DNA of 64,000 bases from Neobacillus novalis NBRC 102450 (lineage in GTDB: Bacteria; Bacillota; Bacilli; Bacillales; Cytobacillaceae): assembly GCF_001591805.1 (NCBI RefSeq), contig NZ_BCVP01000015.1:1-64000 (forward strand), in the 5' to 3' direction. Each line of letters starts with the position of its first letter. Position 1 is the stretch's first letter. The position numbers were made by a program, and so were the translations under genes. The notes under the pieces are model-generated. The model was not told the origin of the DNA, searched no databases, and saw only the letters and a list, made by a program, of their open reading frames with translations. This document shows positions 9,424 through 18,282 of the stretch, piece by piece.

Positions 9424-10788
9424 ATGAAGATAACGACAAAAATTAATCTAATCACGACGACCTGGATCATTTGTGTGCTAATAGCGGTCAATGCAGTGGT
9501 CTTTTTTTCTTTTATGAAAATTACCGTAAATATGGAAGATGATGAACTGCTGCAAAAGGCAAGTGTGTTAATAAAGGAGCTCAACAAGGAGACCTCCGCT
9601 GCCGGCACGAAGGAGAATTTAACTCCATACCTTGCGAACCATTCCTATATTCGGGTCATCAATCCCGATTCAAAAATTGTCAATCAAGTAACCAATGATC
9701 CGCCGATGGCAGCGAAAATAAAGGCGGAATTTGCCGCTAAAAAAGGAACTGACCGGCTGACGATTAGACTAAAGAATAAAGAAGAACAAATTGGGATTGT
9801 CAGGGTGCCAATCCAAAAAAATGGACAGGTTGTCGGCACGCTAGAGTTTGGCAAGAAATTAGCCGGCTTGGAATTAGGAAAGGACTTATTACTGTCGATC
9901 CTTGCCTTTTGTACCGTCCTTGGAGCAGTTCTATCACTGCTTGGGGGCAGGTGGCTCTCCAATCTGATTATGAGGCCGATCTCTAATATGATTAACACGA
10001 TGGAGGATATTGAGCAAAGCGGGATCCCGAAGAAAATTGATATTCAACTTGAAACAAAAGACGAACTGCAGAAATTGGCTGTCACCTTTAATCGAATGAT
10101 TGGGCGGCTAGAGAGGAACTTGGAAAACCAAAAGCAGTTTATCTCCGATGCCTCGCATGAATTAAAAACCCCGCTTACCGTTATTAAAAGCTATGCAGAT
10201 CTTTTGCTTAGACGGGGACTGCAAAATGAAGCGGTTGCCCACGATGCAATCGAATCGATTCATTCAGAAGCAACAAGGATTCAAAAAATGACCGAACGGT
10301 TTCTCGACCTCGCTGATACCGAATCGGGCAATCTGTTAGAAACAAAGAAAATCAATTTAGTCTCTTTATGCGAGAATATAGGCAAACAACTGCAAGCTGC
10401 CTATAAGCGGATGATTGACCTCCATGTTAATGAAGCCTCCATTACCGTGGTCGCGGATGAAGTAAAGCTCAAACAGGCAATTATTATTTTAATCGATAAC
10501 GCCATCAAGTACAGTATGGACAAAGTAGACGTTTATTTAGAGGACTCTGAAATAGGGACCAGTATTATCGTAAAAGATTATGGGATTGGTGTACCCGAGG
10601 GGGAACTCGAAAATATCTTTGAACGTTTTTACCGGGTTGATAAGGCGAGAAGCCGGGAGACGGGCGGAACCGGGCTCGGCTTGGCGATTGCCAAAAACAT
10701 CATCAAGCAGCACCAGGGGGAAATAAAAATAAGAAGTACGGAGGGAGTAGGAACGGAGGCAGAGCTGTTCTTACCAAAAAGGAAATGA
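9424..10788 (+). CDS. Sensor histidine kinase
   Basis: 454 residues. Two membrane helices (about 9-33 and 153-175) flank an extracytoplasmic sensor of roughly 120 residues, then come a HAMP linker, a HisKA domain with His245 in SDASHELKTPLT, and an ATPase domain. The N box is IILIDNAIKYS, the G1 box DYGIGVPE and the G2 box GGTGLGLAIAK. It is the partner of the regulator just upstream. Its stop overlaps the start of the deacetylase gene by 4 bp, so enzyme and sensor are made together. The signal is unknown. Confidence 0.92.
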   Translation: MKITTKINLITTTWIICVLIAVNAVVFFSFMKITVNMEDDELLQKASVLIKELNKETSAAGTKENLTPYLANHSYIRVINPDSKIVNQVTNDPPMAAKIKAEFAAKKGTDRLTIRLKNKEEQIGIVRVPIQKNGQVVGTLEFGKKLAGLELGKDLLLSILAFCTVLGAVLSLLGGRWLSNLIMRPISNMINTMEDIEQSGIPKKIDIQLETKDELQKLAVTFNRMIGRLERNLENQKQFISDASHELKTPLTVIKSYADLLLRRGLQNEAVAHDAIESIHSEATRIQKMTERFLDLADTESGNLLETKKINLVSLCENIGKQLQAAYKRMIDLHVNEASITVVADEVKLKQAIIILIDNAIKYSMDKVDVYLEDSEIGTSIIVKDYGIGVPEGELENIFERFYRVDKARSRETGGTGLGLAIAKNIIKQHQGEIKIRSTEGVGTEAELFLPKRK

Positions 10789-11477
10789 TCAAACTAGTAA
10801 TCATAGCTTTCATTTTATTATTGATGCTTATTCTTGTTTATGCAGTATTGCCAACAGTGCTGATTCGTATTGGCAATCTGGGCATAAGCAAACGGACGAG
10901 AACAGAAGCAATCGCAATCACATTTGATGACGGTCCCAATCCGGAATACACACCACAGCTGTTAGATCTTTTAAAAAAGCATGATGTGAAGGCGAGCTTT
11001 TTTGTGGTCGGTGCTAAGGTGAAAAAGTATCCCGAAATCATTAAACGCATGAATGAGGAGGGGCATACGATTGGCATCCATCATTATCAACATATTTCAA
11101 GCTGGATTCTCTCGCCCTATCAATTAAAAAAACAGCTTCAAATGACGGAGCTGGCCATCATGGAATGTACGAATGAGAAGGTCATGTTTTACCGGCCGCC
11201 ATGGGGACATTTTAATCTTGTCAGCCTGCTGCTGAGTAAACGATATAAGATCGTTCTCTGGTCGCATATCTTCGGCGATTGGAAAGAAGCAAAGGGAAAA
11301 CATGGTTTAACGGAGCAATTACGGCTAGCAACAGAACCAGGTTCGATTCTATTGCTTCATGACTGCGGGGAAACGCTTGGTGCGGACAAGTCTGCGCCCG
11401 GCTATATGCTTAAGAGCTTGGAAATCTATTTACAGGAAAATAGGGGAACTAAATTTATCACATTAAAAGATAGATGA
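10785..11477 (+). CDS. Membrane-anchored polysaccharide deacetylase (NodB fold)
   Basis: 230 residues. An N-terminal hydrophobic segment (about 3-23) acts as an uncleaved anchor or signal. NodB motifs are visible: TFDDGPNPEYT with the catalytic and metal Asp residues, HHYQH as the metal-His motif, RPPWGHFN as motif 3 and LLLHD near the C-terminus. The likely reaction is removal of acetyl groups from peptidoglycan or another N-acetyl-hexosamine polymer outside the membrane. The start overlaps the kinase stop (ATGA). Usual motif 2 reads HSxxH; here HHYQH keeps both His ligands. Confidence 0.88.
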   Translation: MIKLVIIAFILLLMLILVYAVLPTVLIRIGNLGISKRTRTEAIAITFDDGPNPEYTPQLLDLLKKHDVKASFFVVGAKVKKYPEIIKRMNEEGHTIGIHHYQHISSWILSPYQLKKQLQMTELAIMECTNEKVMFYRPPWGHFNLVSLLLSKRYKIVLWSHIFGDWKEAKGKHGLTEQLRLATEPGSILLLHDCGETLGADKSAPGYMLKSLEIYLQENRGTKFITLKDR

Positions 11478-11484
11478 GGCCATT

Positions 11485-12093
11485 ATGAATGTTGATACGA
11501 TTGTAAATTATATTGAGATTTATGGATACGCCGTCATTTTCCTGTTTTTATTCTTTGGGATTGTCGGCATTCCTGCCCCCGAAGAATCGCTGCTGTTTTT
11601 AATCGGCGTCTTGAGTGTCCATCACAGGCTCTCATTAGAATTAGCGATGATTTCTTCGATTCTTGGCGCCTTTGTCGGCATGCTGACAGCTTATAGCTGC
11701 GGACGATACGCAGGCTCCCCATTTATCAAAAAATACGGCAAGTATGTTGGAATTACAAATGAACGCTTGGAAAAAGTAAGCACTAAATATACAACAAACG
11801 CCCGTAAAACAATCTTGCTGGGTTTTTATCTGCCGGGACTGCGCCAGATAAGCCCATACTTTGCCGGGATTACTAACATTCCCTTTCAGCGCTTTTTTAT
11901 CTTTTCACTAATAGGCACACTTCTTTGGGTCATTCCGTTTATTTTGGCAGGATATTTTGCGGGCAAAGTATTTAATATTAATCCCGCCTATGTCCCTTAT
12001 TTAGGAATAATCTTACTCTTCATCTTTATCCTCTATGTTTTAATAAAGTATATAAAAAGGAAGAAAACGGAATCAACAAATAGACCAACGTAG
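11485..12093 (+). CDS. DedA-family membrane protein (VTT domain)
   Basis: 202 residues with about five hydrophobic segments. The family's GIPAPEE motif occurs near residue 28 and the LPGLRQISPYFAGI motif near 113. DedA proteins flip or recycle lipid carriers such as undecaprenyl phosphate and phosphatidylethanolamine. Eight bases separate it from the deacetylase, so it is the last gene of the two-component operon. Pairing a lipid-carrier protein with a polysaccharide deacetylase fits an envelope-stress or wall-modification operon; that is inference. Confidence 0.88.
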   Translation: MNVDTIVNYIEIYGYAVIFLFLFFGIVGIPAPEESLLFLIGVLSVHHRLSLELAMISSILGAFVGMLTAYSCGRYAGSPFIKKYGKYVGITNERLEKVSTKYTTNARKTILLGFYLPGLRQISPYFAGITNIPFQRFFIFSLIGTLLWVIPFILAGYFAGKVFNINPAYVPYLGIILLFIFILYVLIKYIKRKKTESTNRPT

Positions 12094-12130
12094 ACAAAAA
12101 CCCGATAGCAGTTGTTCGGGTTTTTGTATT
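12094..12130 (+). terminator. Terminator of the two-component/DedA operon
   Basis: ACAAAAACCCGA pairs perfectly with TCGGGTTTTTGT around a 10-base loop, immediately after the dedA stop. Confidence 0.85.
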
Positions 12131-12260
12131 GTAAAAAAACGCTGAAACCAAGATTAAAAATCAATTAAAAACCTCGTTTTTCCAGAAAATAGTGATACAG
12201 TTGACAAGGAGAAATCATCTTTTCTAGGAACGATTTCTAAAAGAACAGGAGATGAAACAA

Positions 12261-13439
12261 ATGAAAAAGATTCTGTTTTTACCACTGTTACAAATGCAGT
12301 CAGGGCATCACCAAGTCGCTGAGGCAATCATGGACTTATTAAAAAATCATACAGACGATATTATTTTTAAAAAAATTGACTTATTAAGTTATACCAATAA
12401 ATCGCTAGAAAAAATGATTACGAATGGCTACTTAAAATGGATTCGCTATGCGCCGGAATCCTATAATCTCGCCTATAAAAGCTTTTTTTACGTCCCGCCT
12501 GCCAAAGGTCATTCCTTTAAATGGTATCAACCGCTGTTTTTGAAAAAAATGGAGCAATTGCTGGCGGAGGAGAAACCGGATTTAATCGTTTGTACGCACG
12601 CCTTCCCTTCCAATTTGCTCAGCAAGTTAAAAATGAAGGGGAAATGTGACGTCCCGGTCATTAACGTGTATACCGATTTCTTTATTAATAGTATTTGGGG
12701 AAGAGAGGGAATTGATGCTCATTTTGTTCCAAGTCAGCATGTAAAGGAACACCTGCTTAAGAAGTATCAAATTCCAAAACAACGGCTGTTTGTCACAGGA
12801 ATTCCTGTTCATGAAAGGATTACCAAGAACGACGTTAGGAAAAAGACCAACAACCTGCGTCCGCAAGTTTTAATCGCCGGGGGAAATAGCGGGTTGGGCG
12901 GGATTGCTAAGCTGGCGGATGAGTTAAAATGCTCCACCCAGATAGATTATTTAGTCCTATGCGGCAAGAATCGGAAACTATATGAGGAAATTCGCTCATG
13001 GGATTTAGCACATATTAAGCCATTGCCCTATCTTTCCTCAAGGATCGAAATGAACACGATCTATGAAGCGGTCGATGCGATTATGACCAAACCAGGCGGT
13101 GTCACCGTGAGTGAGGCCCTGAAGAAGCGGCTGCCGATCTTTGTTCATTCCATGCTTCCCGGTCAGGAGGAAATTAATTTACATCATTTAAAGGACAAAG
13201 AGCTTGCCTTTGAACTTGAACAGAAACTGCCATTGGAAAAACAATTGCTCGCTGTTTTGCAGGATGCTGGCAAAATGAAGCGCTGGGAGCAGGCCGTCGA
13301 TGCCTATCAGCAGGGGATTGAGCTTGATCATCCGGAATCAATCGTTGATGCCATCAAAGTCATTCTCGACCAAGAGACAAGCCGTATTCAATCAGCAGTT
13401 AGCAGCCAGCAAAAAGTCCTTCATAGTGCAGGTGCCTAA
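12261..13439 (+). CDS. MGDG synthase/UgtP-like glycosyltransferase
   Basis: About 392 residues of GT-B (GT28) fold. The N-terminal half has the MGDG-synthase pattern (PLLQMQSGHHQVAEAI near 8-23, then DLIVCTHAFPS). The C-terminal half has the sugar-nucleotide loop, seen as IAGGNSGLGG and MTKPGGVTVSEAL. Members transfer a hexose from UDP-sugar to diacylglycerol or a related lipid. ATG 12261 has AGGAG about 9 bp upstream; ATG 12252 is too close to it. The gene stands alone between terminators. UgtP itself is the nearest functional guess; processive versus single transfer cannot be told from sequence. Confidence 0.8.
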   Translation: MKKILFLPLLQMQSGHHQVAEAIMDLLKNHTDDIIFKKIDLLSYTNKSLEKMITNGYLKWIRYAPESYNLAYKSFFYVPPAKGHSFKWYQPLFLKKMEQLLAEEKPDLIVCTHAFPSNLLSKLKMKGKCDVPVINVYTDFFINSIWGREGIDAHFVPSQHVKEHLLKKYQIPKQRLFVTGIPVHERITKNDVRKKTNNLRPQVLIAGGNSGLGGIAKLADELKCSTQIDYLVLCGKNRKLYEEIRSWDLAHIKPLPYLSSRIEMNTIYEAVDAIMTKPGGVTVSEALKKRLPIFVHSMLPGQEEINLHHLKDKELAFELEQKLPLEKQLLAVLQDAGKMKRWEQAVDAYQQGIELDHPESIVDAIKVILDQETSRIQSAVSSQQKVLHSAGA

Positions 13440-13455
13440 TGGTATTTCAGAAAGC

Positions 13456-13496
13456 AAAAGGAAGAAGAGCCAGTGTATAAGGTTCTTCTTCTTTTC
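13456..13496 (+). terminator. Terminator after the glycosyltransferase
   Basis: GAAGAAGA pairs with TCTTCTTC, extended by GCC/GGT and AAAAG/CTTTT, and is followed by T-rich sequence. Confidence 0.65.
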
Positions 13497-13649
13497 ATAT
13501 CTGTCACTAATCGATAGGATCTTAACTTGATTTGGCTATTGTGATTTGTCTATGCACCCCATTTTTTCAATATGAAATTTCTGTGAATTTATAGAGTTTG
13601 TTTGTGTTATAAAAAGGGAAACAATAAATAATAGGGATTGAGAAGTATG

Positions 13650-13658
13650 TGATATACT
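13650..13658 (+). promoter_or_regulatory. Extended -10 promoter of the cyd cluster
   Basis: TGATATACT fits TGnTATAAT. No good -35 is visible 17 bp upstream. It lies just ahead of a GAGGAGGGG ribosome-binding site. I found no clear Rex palindrome. Confidence 0.45.
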
Positions 13659-13680
13659 GAGCAAAGAGGAGGGGATCCTT

Positions 13681-13770
13681 ATTTATAAAAAACAAGAACG
13701 AATGTTAATCTGGCTGGCCTTTATTGTTGCTTTTATTATCGGCTTATCGATTATTGGCCGGATTTTTTGA
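13681..13770 (+). CDS. Small single-helix membrane ORF upstream of cydA, possible ATT start
   Basis: An ORF below usual length cut-offs that encodes about 29 residues: a short basic head (YKKQER) and one hydrophobic helix (LIWLAFIVAFIIGLSIIG). A very strong GAGGAGGGG site ends 6 bp before an ATT codon at 13681, with no ATG, GTG or TTG at that distance. The only in-frame ATG (13702, giving 22 residues) lacks a ribosome-binding site. It lies 68 bp before cydA in the same direction. I do not recognise the family; a small oxidase-associated protein is possible. Confidence 0.5.
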   Translation: MYKKQERMLIWLAFIVAFIIGLSIIGRIF

Positions 13771-13838
13771 ATGAAATTGGTTCTAAAGGCAGGTTAATGA
13801 TGCCTTCCAAAATGTAAGAAAGGTGGTCGGACCGATAT

Positions 13839-15185
13839 ATGGGAAATGCAGATTCACTATTTTTTAGCCGTGTCTTAACAGAATTAACCTTATCCTTCCA
13901 TATTATTTACGCAACTATCGGCGTGGGCATACCGCTGATGATAATGATTGCCCAATGGGTGGGGATTAAGAAAAATGACGAACATTATATTTTACTGGCG
14001 CGCAGGTGGACGCGGGGCTTCGTCATTACTGTGGCTGTCGGGGTGGTAACCGGGACCGCCATTGGCCTGCAGCTCTCGCTTCTATGGCCTAATTTCATGG
14101 AGCTGGCAGGAAATACAATTGCCCTGCCATTATTTATGGAAACGTTCGCCTTCTTTTTTGAAGCAATCTTTCTAGGCATCTACATATATACTTGGGATCG
14201 ATTTGAGAATCAGAAAAAGCATTTGCTGCTGTTAATTCCGGTTGCGCTCGGTGCCTCTTTTTCTGCCGTGTTTATCACGATTGTGAATGCGTTCATGAAT
14301 GCACCGCAAGGCTTTGACTTGGTTAACGGACAGCTGGTGAATGTAAGTCCGCTGCTCGCCATGTTTAACCCAGCAATGCCGACCAAGGTGGCCCATGTCG
14401 TGGTCACAGCCTATATGACATCGGCGTTTGTCCTCGCATCCATCGGCGCTTACCGGCTGCTGAAGGGCTCTAATCATGTGTACCACAAGAAGGCACTGTT
14501 TTTAACGATGAAGCTTGGGCTGATTTTTTCGATTGCCACTGCGGTCATCGGTGATTTTTCCGGAAAGTATTTAGCGGAATATCAGCCGGAAAAATTAGCG
14601 GCAGCGGAGTGGCATTTTGAGACAGAGAAGGGGGCGCCGCTGATTTTGTACGGTGTACTTGCAGACGGCGAAGTGAAATATGCCCTGAAAATTCCCTTTG
14701 GTCTCAGCATCCTGGCCCATAGCAATCCAAATGCTGAAGTGATCGGGTTAGACCAATTTAAGGAGGCCGACACCCCGCCGCATTATATCCATTATATGTT
14801 CGATTTAATGGTGACAATCGGAATGTGGATGGTTCTTCTATCGTTAGTGTACGTTGTTGGTACATGGCGTAAATGGCAGTTTATTTTTTCAAAATGGTTT
14901 AGATGGCTTATGGTGCTTGGCGGTCCTTTGTCGATTATCGCGATTGAGGCGGGCTGGTGGCTCGATGAAGTCGGGCGCCAGCCGTGGGTATTGCGCGGGA
15001 TTATGCGGACAAAGGATGCAGCAACCACAAGCGGACATGTCGATACGATGCTCTGGCTGTTTGCTGGTCTTTATCTCATCCTTGGGATTGGCAGTGTTTT
15101 CGTATTATGGCAGATGTTCCGGAGGAATCCGGTGGAACAGGAATTGGCTGACCGGGCTGGAGAGAAAGCGGGTGTTGCAAAATGA
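13839..15185 (+). CDS. cydA: Cytochrome bd-type quinol oxidase subunit I
   Basis: 448 residues and about nine membrane helices. This subunit binds the haems and oxidises quinol while reducing oxygen to water. His21 (LSFHIIYATIG) aligns with the high-spin haem ligand. The conserved glutamates of the proton path lie in PLFMETFAFFFEAIFLGIY near residue 98. A second His lies in KVAHVVVTAYM near residue 187. The quinol (Q) loop is short, as in the Bacillaceae/CIO group, so it resembles B. subtilis YthA more than E. coli CydA. It overlaps cydB by 4 bp. No cydC or cydD assembly genes follow. Confidence 0.93.
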   Translation: MGNADSLFFSRVLTELTLSFHIIYATIGVGIPLMIMIAQWVGIKKNDEHYILLARRWTRGFVITVAVGVVTGTAIGLQLSLLWPNFMELAGNTIALPLFMETFAFFFEAIFLGIYIYTWDRFENQKKHLLLLIPVALGASFSAVFITIVNAFMNAPQGFDLVNGQLVNVSPLLAMFNPAMPTKVAHVVVTAYMTSAFVLASIGAYRLLKGSNHVYHKKALFLTMKLGLIFSIATAVIGDFSGKYLAEYQPEKLAAAEWHFETEKGAPLILYGVLADGEVKYALKIPFGLSILAHSNPNAEVIGLDQFKEADTPPHYIHYMFDLMVTIGMWMVLLSLVYVVGTWRKWQFIFSKWFRWLMVLGGPLSIIAIEAGWWLDEVGRQPWVLRGIMRTKDAATTSGHVDTMLWLFAGLYLILGIGSVFVLWQMFRRNPVEQELADRAGEKAGVAK

Positions 15186-16207
15186 CGCTGGAGGTTCTCG
15201 GTATTACCGTATTGGGCGTGTTTCTTTTCGGATATATTATCGTTGCATCGATTGACTTCGGGGCAGGATTCTTTAACGCCTTTAGTACAGTGACTGGTAA
15301 ACAGCATATTTTGACGAAGGTGATTCAGCGTTATTTATCACCGGTCTGGGAAGTGACGAACGTATTTTTAGTGTTTTTCTTTGTCGGGATTGTCGGTTTT
15401 TTCCCGAAAACAGCCTATTATTATGGCTCAACCCTGCTTGTCCCCGCGAGCATTGCAATCATTTTGCTGGCCATCCGCGGTGCCTATTATGCGTTTACCA
15501 CATACGGGGGACTGAAGCATAAACGCTACACAATTTTGTACGGATTGACAGGATTATTTATCCCGGCTTCCTTATCGATTGTTTTGACGATTTCCGAGGG
15601 CGGCTTTGTCACCATGTTGGATTCAGGACCTGTCCTCGATTATTGGACTCTGTTTACTAGCCCATTATCATGGAGTATTGTGGTTCTAAGTTTGACATCC
15701 GTCTTATATATTTCCGCCGTGTTTTTAACGTGGTATGCGCAAAAGGCGAAAGACCGGGCTGCCGTCAGCCTGCTTAGGAAATATGCACTTATTTGGGCGG
15801 TGCCGGCAATCATCACCGCTGCCGGCATTATTGTGGAGATGAAGGGACATAATCCGGAACATTATCAACGCTTAGTCGATGTCTGGTGGCTGTTTGCGCT
15901 ATCGGTGGTTTTCTTTGCGGGGACGGTGTTCTTACTTTGGAAGCGGCTTGCCTACGGTTTCGCCTTTTGGCTATTAATCGGGCAATTTACGTCCGCCTTC
16001 TTGGCCTATGGAATTTCTCATTACCCATATTTAATGTATCCATATCTGACGATTTATGACAGCTTCACGAATAAAGCGATGGCAACTGCGCTAGTCATTG
16101 CATTTATCGCCGGACTTTGCTTGTTATTGCCGTCACTATATCTGTTGCTCAGGCTGTTCTTGTTTAACAAAGCCTATGTACAAGGCGATCGAAATGATCA
16201 TGCTTAG
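15182..16207 (+). CDS. cydB: Cytochrome bd-type quinol oxidase subunit II
   Basis: 341 residues with about eight or nine membrane helices. It pairs with CydA as the pseudo-symmetric second subunit. The opening region GYIIVASIDFGAGFFNAF is typical of CydB. The ATG overlaps the cydA stop (ATGA), giving coupled translation. It is similar in length to YthB of B. subtilis. It is followed after 17 bp by the small cydS gene. Confidence 0.93.
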   Translation: MTLEVLGITVLGVFLFGYIIVASIDFGAGFFNAFSTVTGKQHILTKVIQRYLSPVWEVTNVFLVFFFVGIVGFFPKTAYYYGSTLLVPASIAIILLAIRGAYYAFTTYGGLKHKRYTILYGLTGLFIPASLSIVLTISEGGFVTMLDSGPVLDYWTLFTSPLSWSIVVLSLTSVLYISAVFLTWYAQKAKDRAAVSLLRKYALIWAVPAIITAAGIIVEMKGHNPEHYQRLVDVWWLFALSVVFFAGTVFLLWKRLAYGFAFWLLIGQFTSAFLAYGISHYPYLMYPYLTIYDSFTNKAMATALVIAFIAGLCLLLPSLYLLLRLFLFNKAYVQGDRNDHA

Positions 16208-16224
16208 GAGGGGGGGGACTAACG

Positions 16225-16329
16225 GTGTTGGAAAAATTCCTGATCTTTTATGCGCCATTTCTTGTGCTTATCGCATCCATCCTGGTTGGGTTCTGGAGTG
16301 CTCTAAAGGATAACGTAGTGAACAAATAA
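16225..16329 (+). CDS. cydS: CydS, small third subunit of bd oxidase
   Basis: A 34-residue ORF missed by length-filtered gene calling. It starts at GTG 16225, about 8 bp after a long AGGAGGGGGGG site (TTG 16228 is the alternative). The protein is a single membrane helix with the pattern FLIFYAPFLV, then GFWSALKD and a VNK end. This closely follows the 33-residue CydS of the Geobacillus bd oxidase, as I recall it: FLIMYAP, then WVGLKD and VNE. There CydS packs beside CydA near haem b558. Its position directly after cydB supports the call. Confidence 0.85.
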   Translation: MLEKFLIFYAPFLVLIASILVGFWSALKDNVVNK

Positions 16330-16382
16330 CATACAAGCATTTAATGAAGAGTCTCATCGATTAACGGATTCGGTTACCTATA

Positions 16383-16425
16383 AAAAATGAGTGCCAAATT
16401 TTATATGAATTTGGCACTCGTTTTT
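16383..16425. terminator. Bidirectional terminator between cyd and the NCS1 gene
   Basis: GAGTGCCAAATT (16389-16400) pairs perfectly with AATTTGGCACTC (16408-16419). There are T-runs on both strands. It serves the convergent cydABS and NCS1 transcripts. Confidence 0.9.
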
Positions 16426-16510
16426 CCTTCTTTAACAATCCTCTTAAACTTCTCTTTCAATAACCCATGAAGCAGTTTCTAGTCCTCTTCACCTAAGCAG
16501 GTTTCAGGTC

Positions 16511-18046
16511 TTAATATAGATTAACATTTGGATTGCTTCCATCCAATGTATCGGCAAGATTCCCTGAAACTGAATTTTTGTAGCTTGTCATTTTTTCATA
16601 CTCACCTTTTTTGAGTACGCTCTGATCGCCCTTCATTAAATAGGTGTAGGCAATAATCGATACAAACAATCCAAACGTCCATGCATTATCCCATAAGAAA
16701 TGAAGTCCCGGAATGATGAGACCTAGAACCGGGACGGCTACTCCGATGATGAGCGCATAAACCCCATTTTTATTAAAACCGCCCGTATAACTGTAACGGC
16801 CGTTCACATCGTACAGCTCATGAAGAGCCATTTGCCGTTTACGAACAAGCCAGTAATCAGCTATGGCAATTCCATCGATTGGTCCAAGTAAGGCACCATA
16901 TGTTCCAAGCCAGCCAAAAATGTAATTACCGAAATTTTCCATGATAAACCACGGCTGCATGAGGATGGCAAATAGACCTGTAATAAGGGCTCCGAGTCCA
17001 AAGGTAATACGTCTTGGATTCAAATTTTCGATTGCACGTGCTGGCGCAACCACGTTTGCTCCAACATTGATAGTTAAAGATGAAATAACGATCACGAGTG
17101 TACCTAAAAAGATGATAAATGGCGGGAACTTTGCCAGAAGCGCAACCGGATCCCAAAGCGCCTGTCCAAAAATGACCACAGTAGCAGAAGTTACAGCAAT
17201 TCCAATAAAGGAGAAAATCGTCATGGTAAGTGGGAGTGAAAAGCTTTGTGCAACCATTTGCGACTTTTGGCTTTTTGCGTAACGGCAAAAGTCAGGAATG
17301 TTTAAAGCAAGTGTAGCCCAGAAGGCAATTACCCCGGTTACGGCAGGGAAGAACACTTTGAAAAATTCACCGGTTGTCTGGAATTGAGATGGAGTCGATA
17401 AAATCGGCCCCCAGCCGCCGGAATTGGTGAGTGCCCATATGAGGAGAATAATCGCTGAGATCCCAACGACAGGAGTTGCAATCAAACTTAAATATTTCAT
17501 AGCCTGCGGACCCTTATATGCAACTGCTACATTTAAGATCCAAAAAAGAGCAAAGACAATGACTGTATGTCCCGAAAAGTTCCAGAAAGAGAAGGAAGCT
17601 GATAATAAGGTATCGATAGCGCCGGTTCCAATCCAGGTATTAATACCAAACCAGCCAGCAGCAACAATGGCTCTTGCCATAGCAGGAATATGTGCTCCCT
17701 TTGAGCCAAACCAAAGGCGGGCAAAAACTGGGTACGGAATCCCGTATTTTGTCCCAGCATGAGAATTCAATAAAATAGGAATAAGAACAATTACGTTACC
17801 AACAAAGATGGTTGCAATCGCCTGCCACCAGTTCATTCCTAAAGAAATCAATCCGCTTGCCATCGTATAAGCTGGAATACATAAACACATTCCAATCCAT
17901 AGCGTCGCAAAGTTCAGACCTTTCCACGAATGCTCCTTCATGGTCGTCGGGCGGAGATCGTCATTCCATAACCCACTTCCCTCCAGGCTGTCCGAAGCTT
18001 CCTTTGTCAAAATGACAATGCCGTTTTGCTCAATCTGCGTTTTCAA
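16511..18046 (-). CDS. NCS1-family nucleobase/allantoin/hydantoin transporter
   Basis: 511 residues with about 12 membrane helices. Features of the nucleobase:cation symporter-1 family are visible: an N-terminal LWNDDLRPTT segment, GIPYPVFARLWFG, the helix-3 GWFGINTWIG motif and the NIPDFCRYAKS motif. It should import a purine-related compound, allantoin or a hydantoin with sodium or protons; I cannot choose between these. The start is TTG 18046 with GGGGGA about 8 bp upstream. It has its own promoter, and a cre-like site in its leader suggests carbon catabolite repression. Confidence 0.88.
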   Translation of the reverse strand: MKTQIEQNGIVILTKEASDSLEGSGLWNDDLRPTTMKEHSWKGLNFATLWIGMCLCIPAYTMASGLISLGMNWWQAIATIFVGNVIVLIPILLNSHAGTKYGIPYPVFARLWFGSKGAHIPAMARAIVAAGWFGINTWIGTGAIDTLLSASFSFWNFSGHTVIVFALFWILNVAVAYKGPQAMKYLSLIATPVVGISAIILLIWALTNSGGWGPILSTPSQFQTTGEFFKVFFPAVTGVIAFWATLALNIPDFCRYAKSQKSQMVAQSFSLPLTMTIFSFIGIAVTSATVVIFGQALWDPVALLAKFPPFIIFLGTLVIVISSLTINVGANVVAPARAIENLNPRRITFGLGALITGLFAILMQPWFIMENFGNYIFGWLGTYGALLGPIDGIAIADYWLVRKRQMALHELYDVNGRYSYTGGFNKNGVYALIIGVAVPVLGLIIPGLHFLWDNAWTFGLFVSIIAYTYLMKGDQSVLKKGEYEKMTSYKNSVSGNLADTLDGSNPNVNLY

Positions 18047-18200
18047 TAAAATTCCCCCTTTTTTGGTCCTCCAAAAGCATCAAAACAAAACCATTTAAAA
18101 CAAGGTTGACAGAGGATATTCATGATAACTTTCGAGCCGCCAATTTCACGGAAGATTGAATATTCAGAAATTAAAATCTGCAATACCCCGCTACCCTTAA

Positions 18201-18215
18201 TTGTAAGCGCTTTTA
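18201..18215. promoter_or_regulatory. cre-like site (CcpA) in the NCS1 leader
   Basis: TTGTAAGCGCTTTTA matches WTGNAANCGNWNNCW at all but one defined position. It lies about 40 bp downstream of the predicted -10, a position suited to road-block repression by CcpA. Confidence 0.6.
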
Positions 18216-18253
18216 TTTTATTGTGGCACCAACCTTCCATCCCTGCCTATATT

Positions 18254-18282
18254 ATTATATTTTCTACAAATTGGGCTGTCAT
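18254..18282 (-). promoter_or_regulatory. Sigma-A promoter of the NCS1 gene
   Basis: On the minus strand ATGACA and TATAAT are separated by 17 bp. The leader to the TTG start is about 200 bp and contains the cre-like site. I recognise no riboswitch in it. Confidence 0.6.

Noticed and set aside
13530..13640. Rex operator before cyd
   Set aside because: Only a TTGTGA half site near 13539; the matching TCACAA half is absent.
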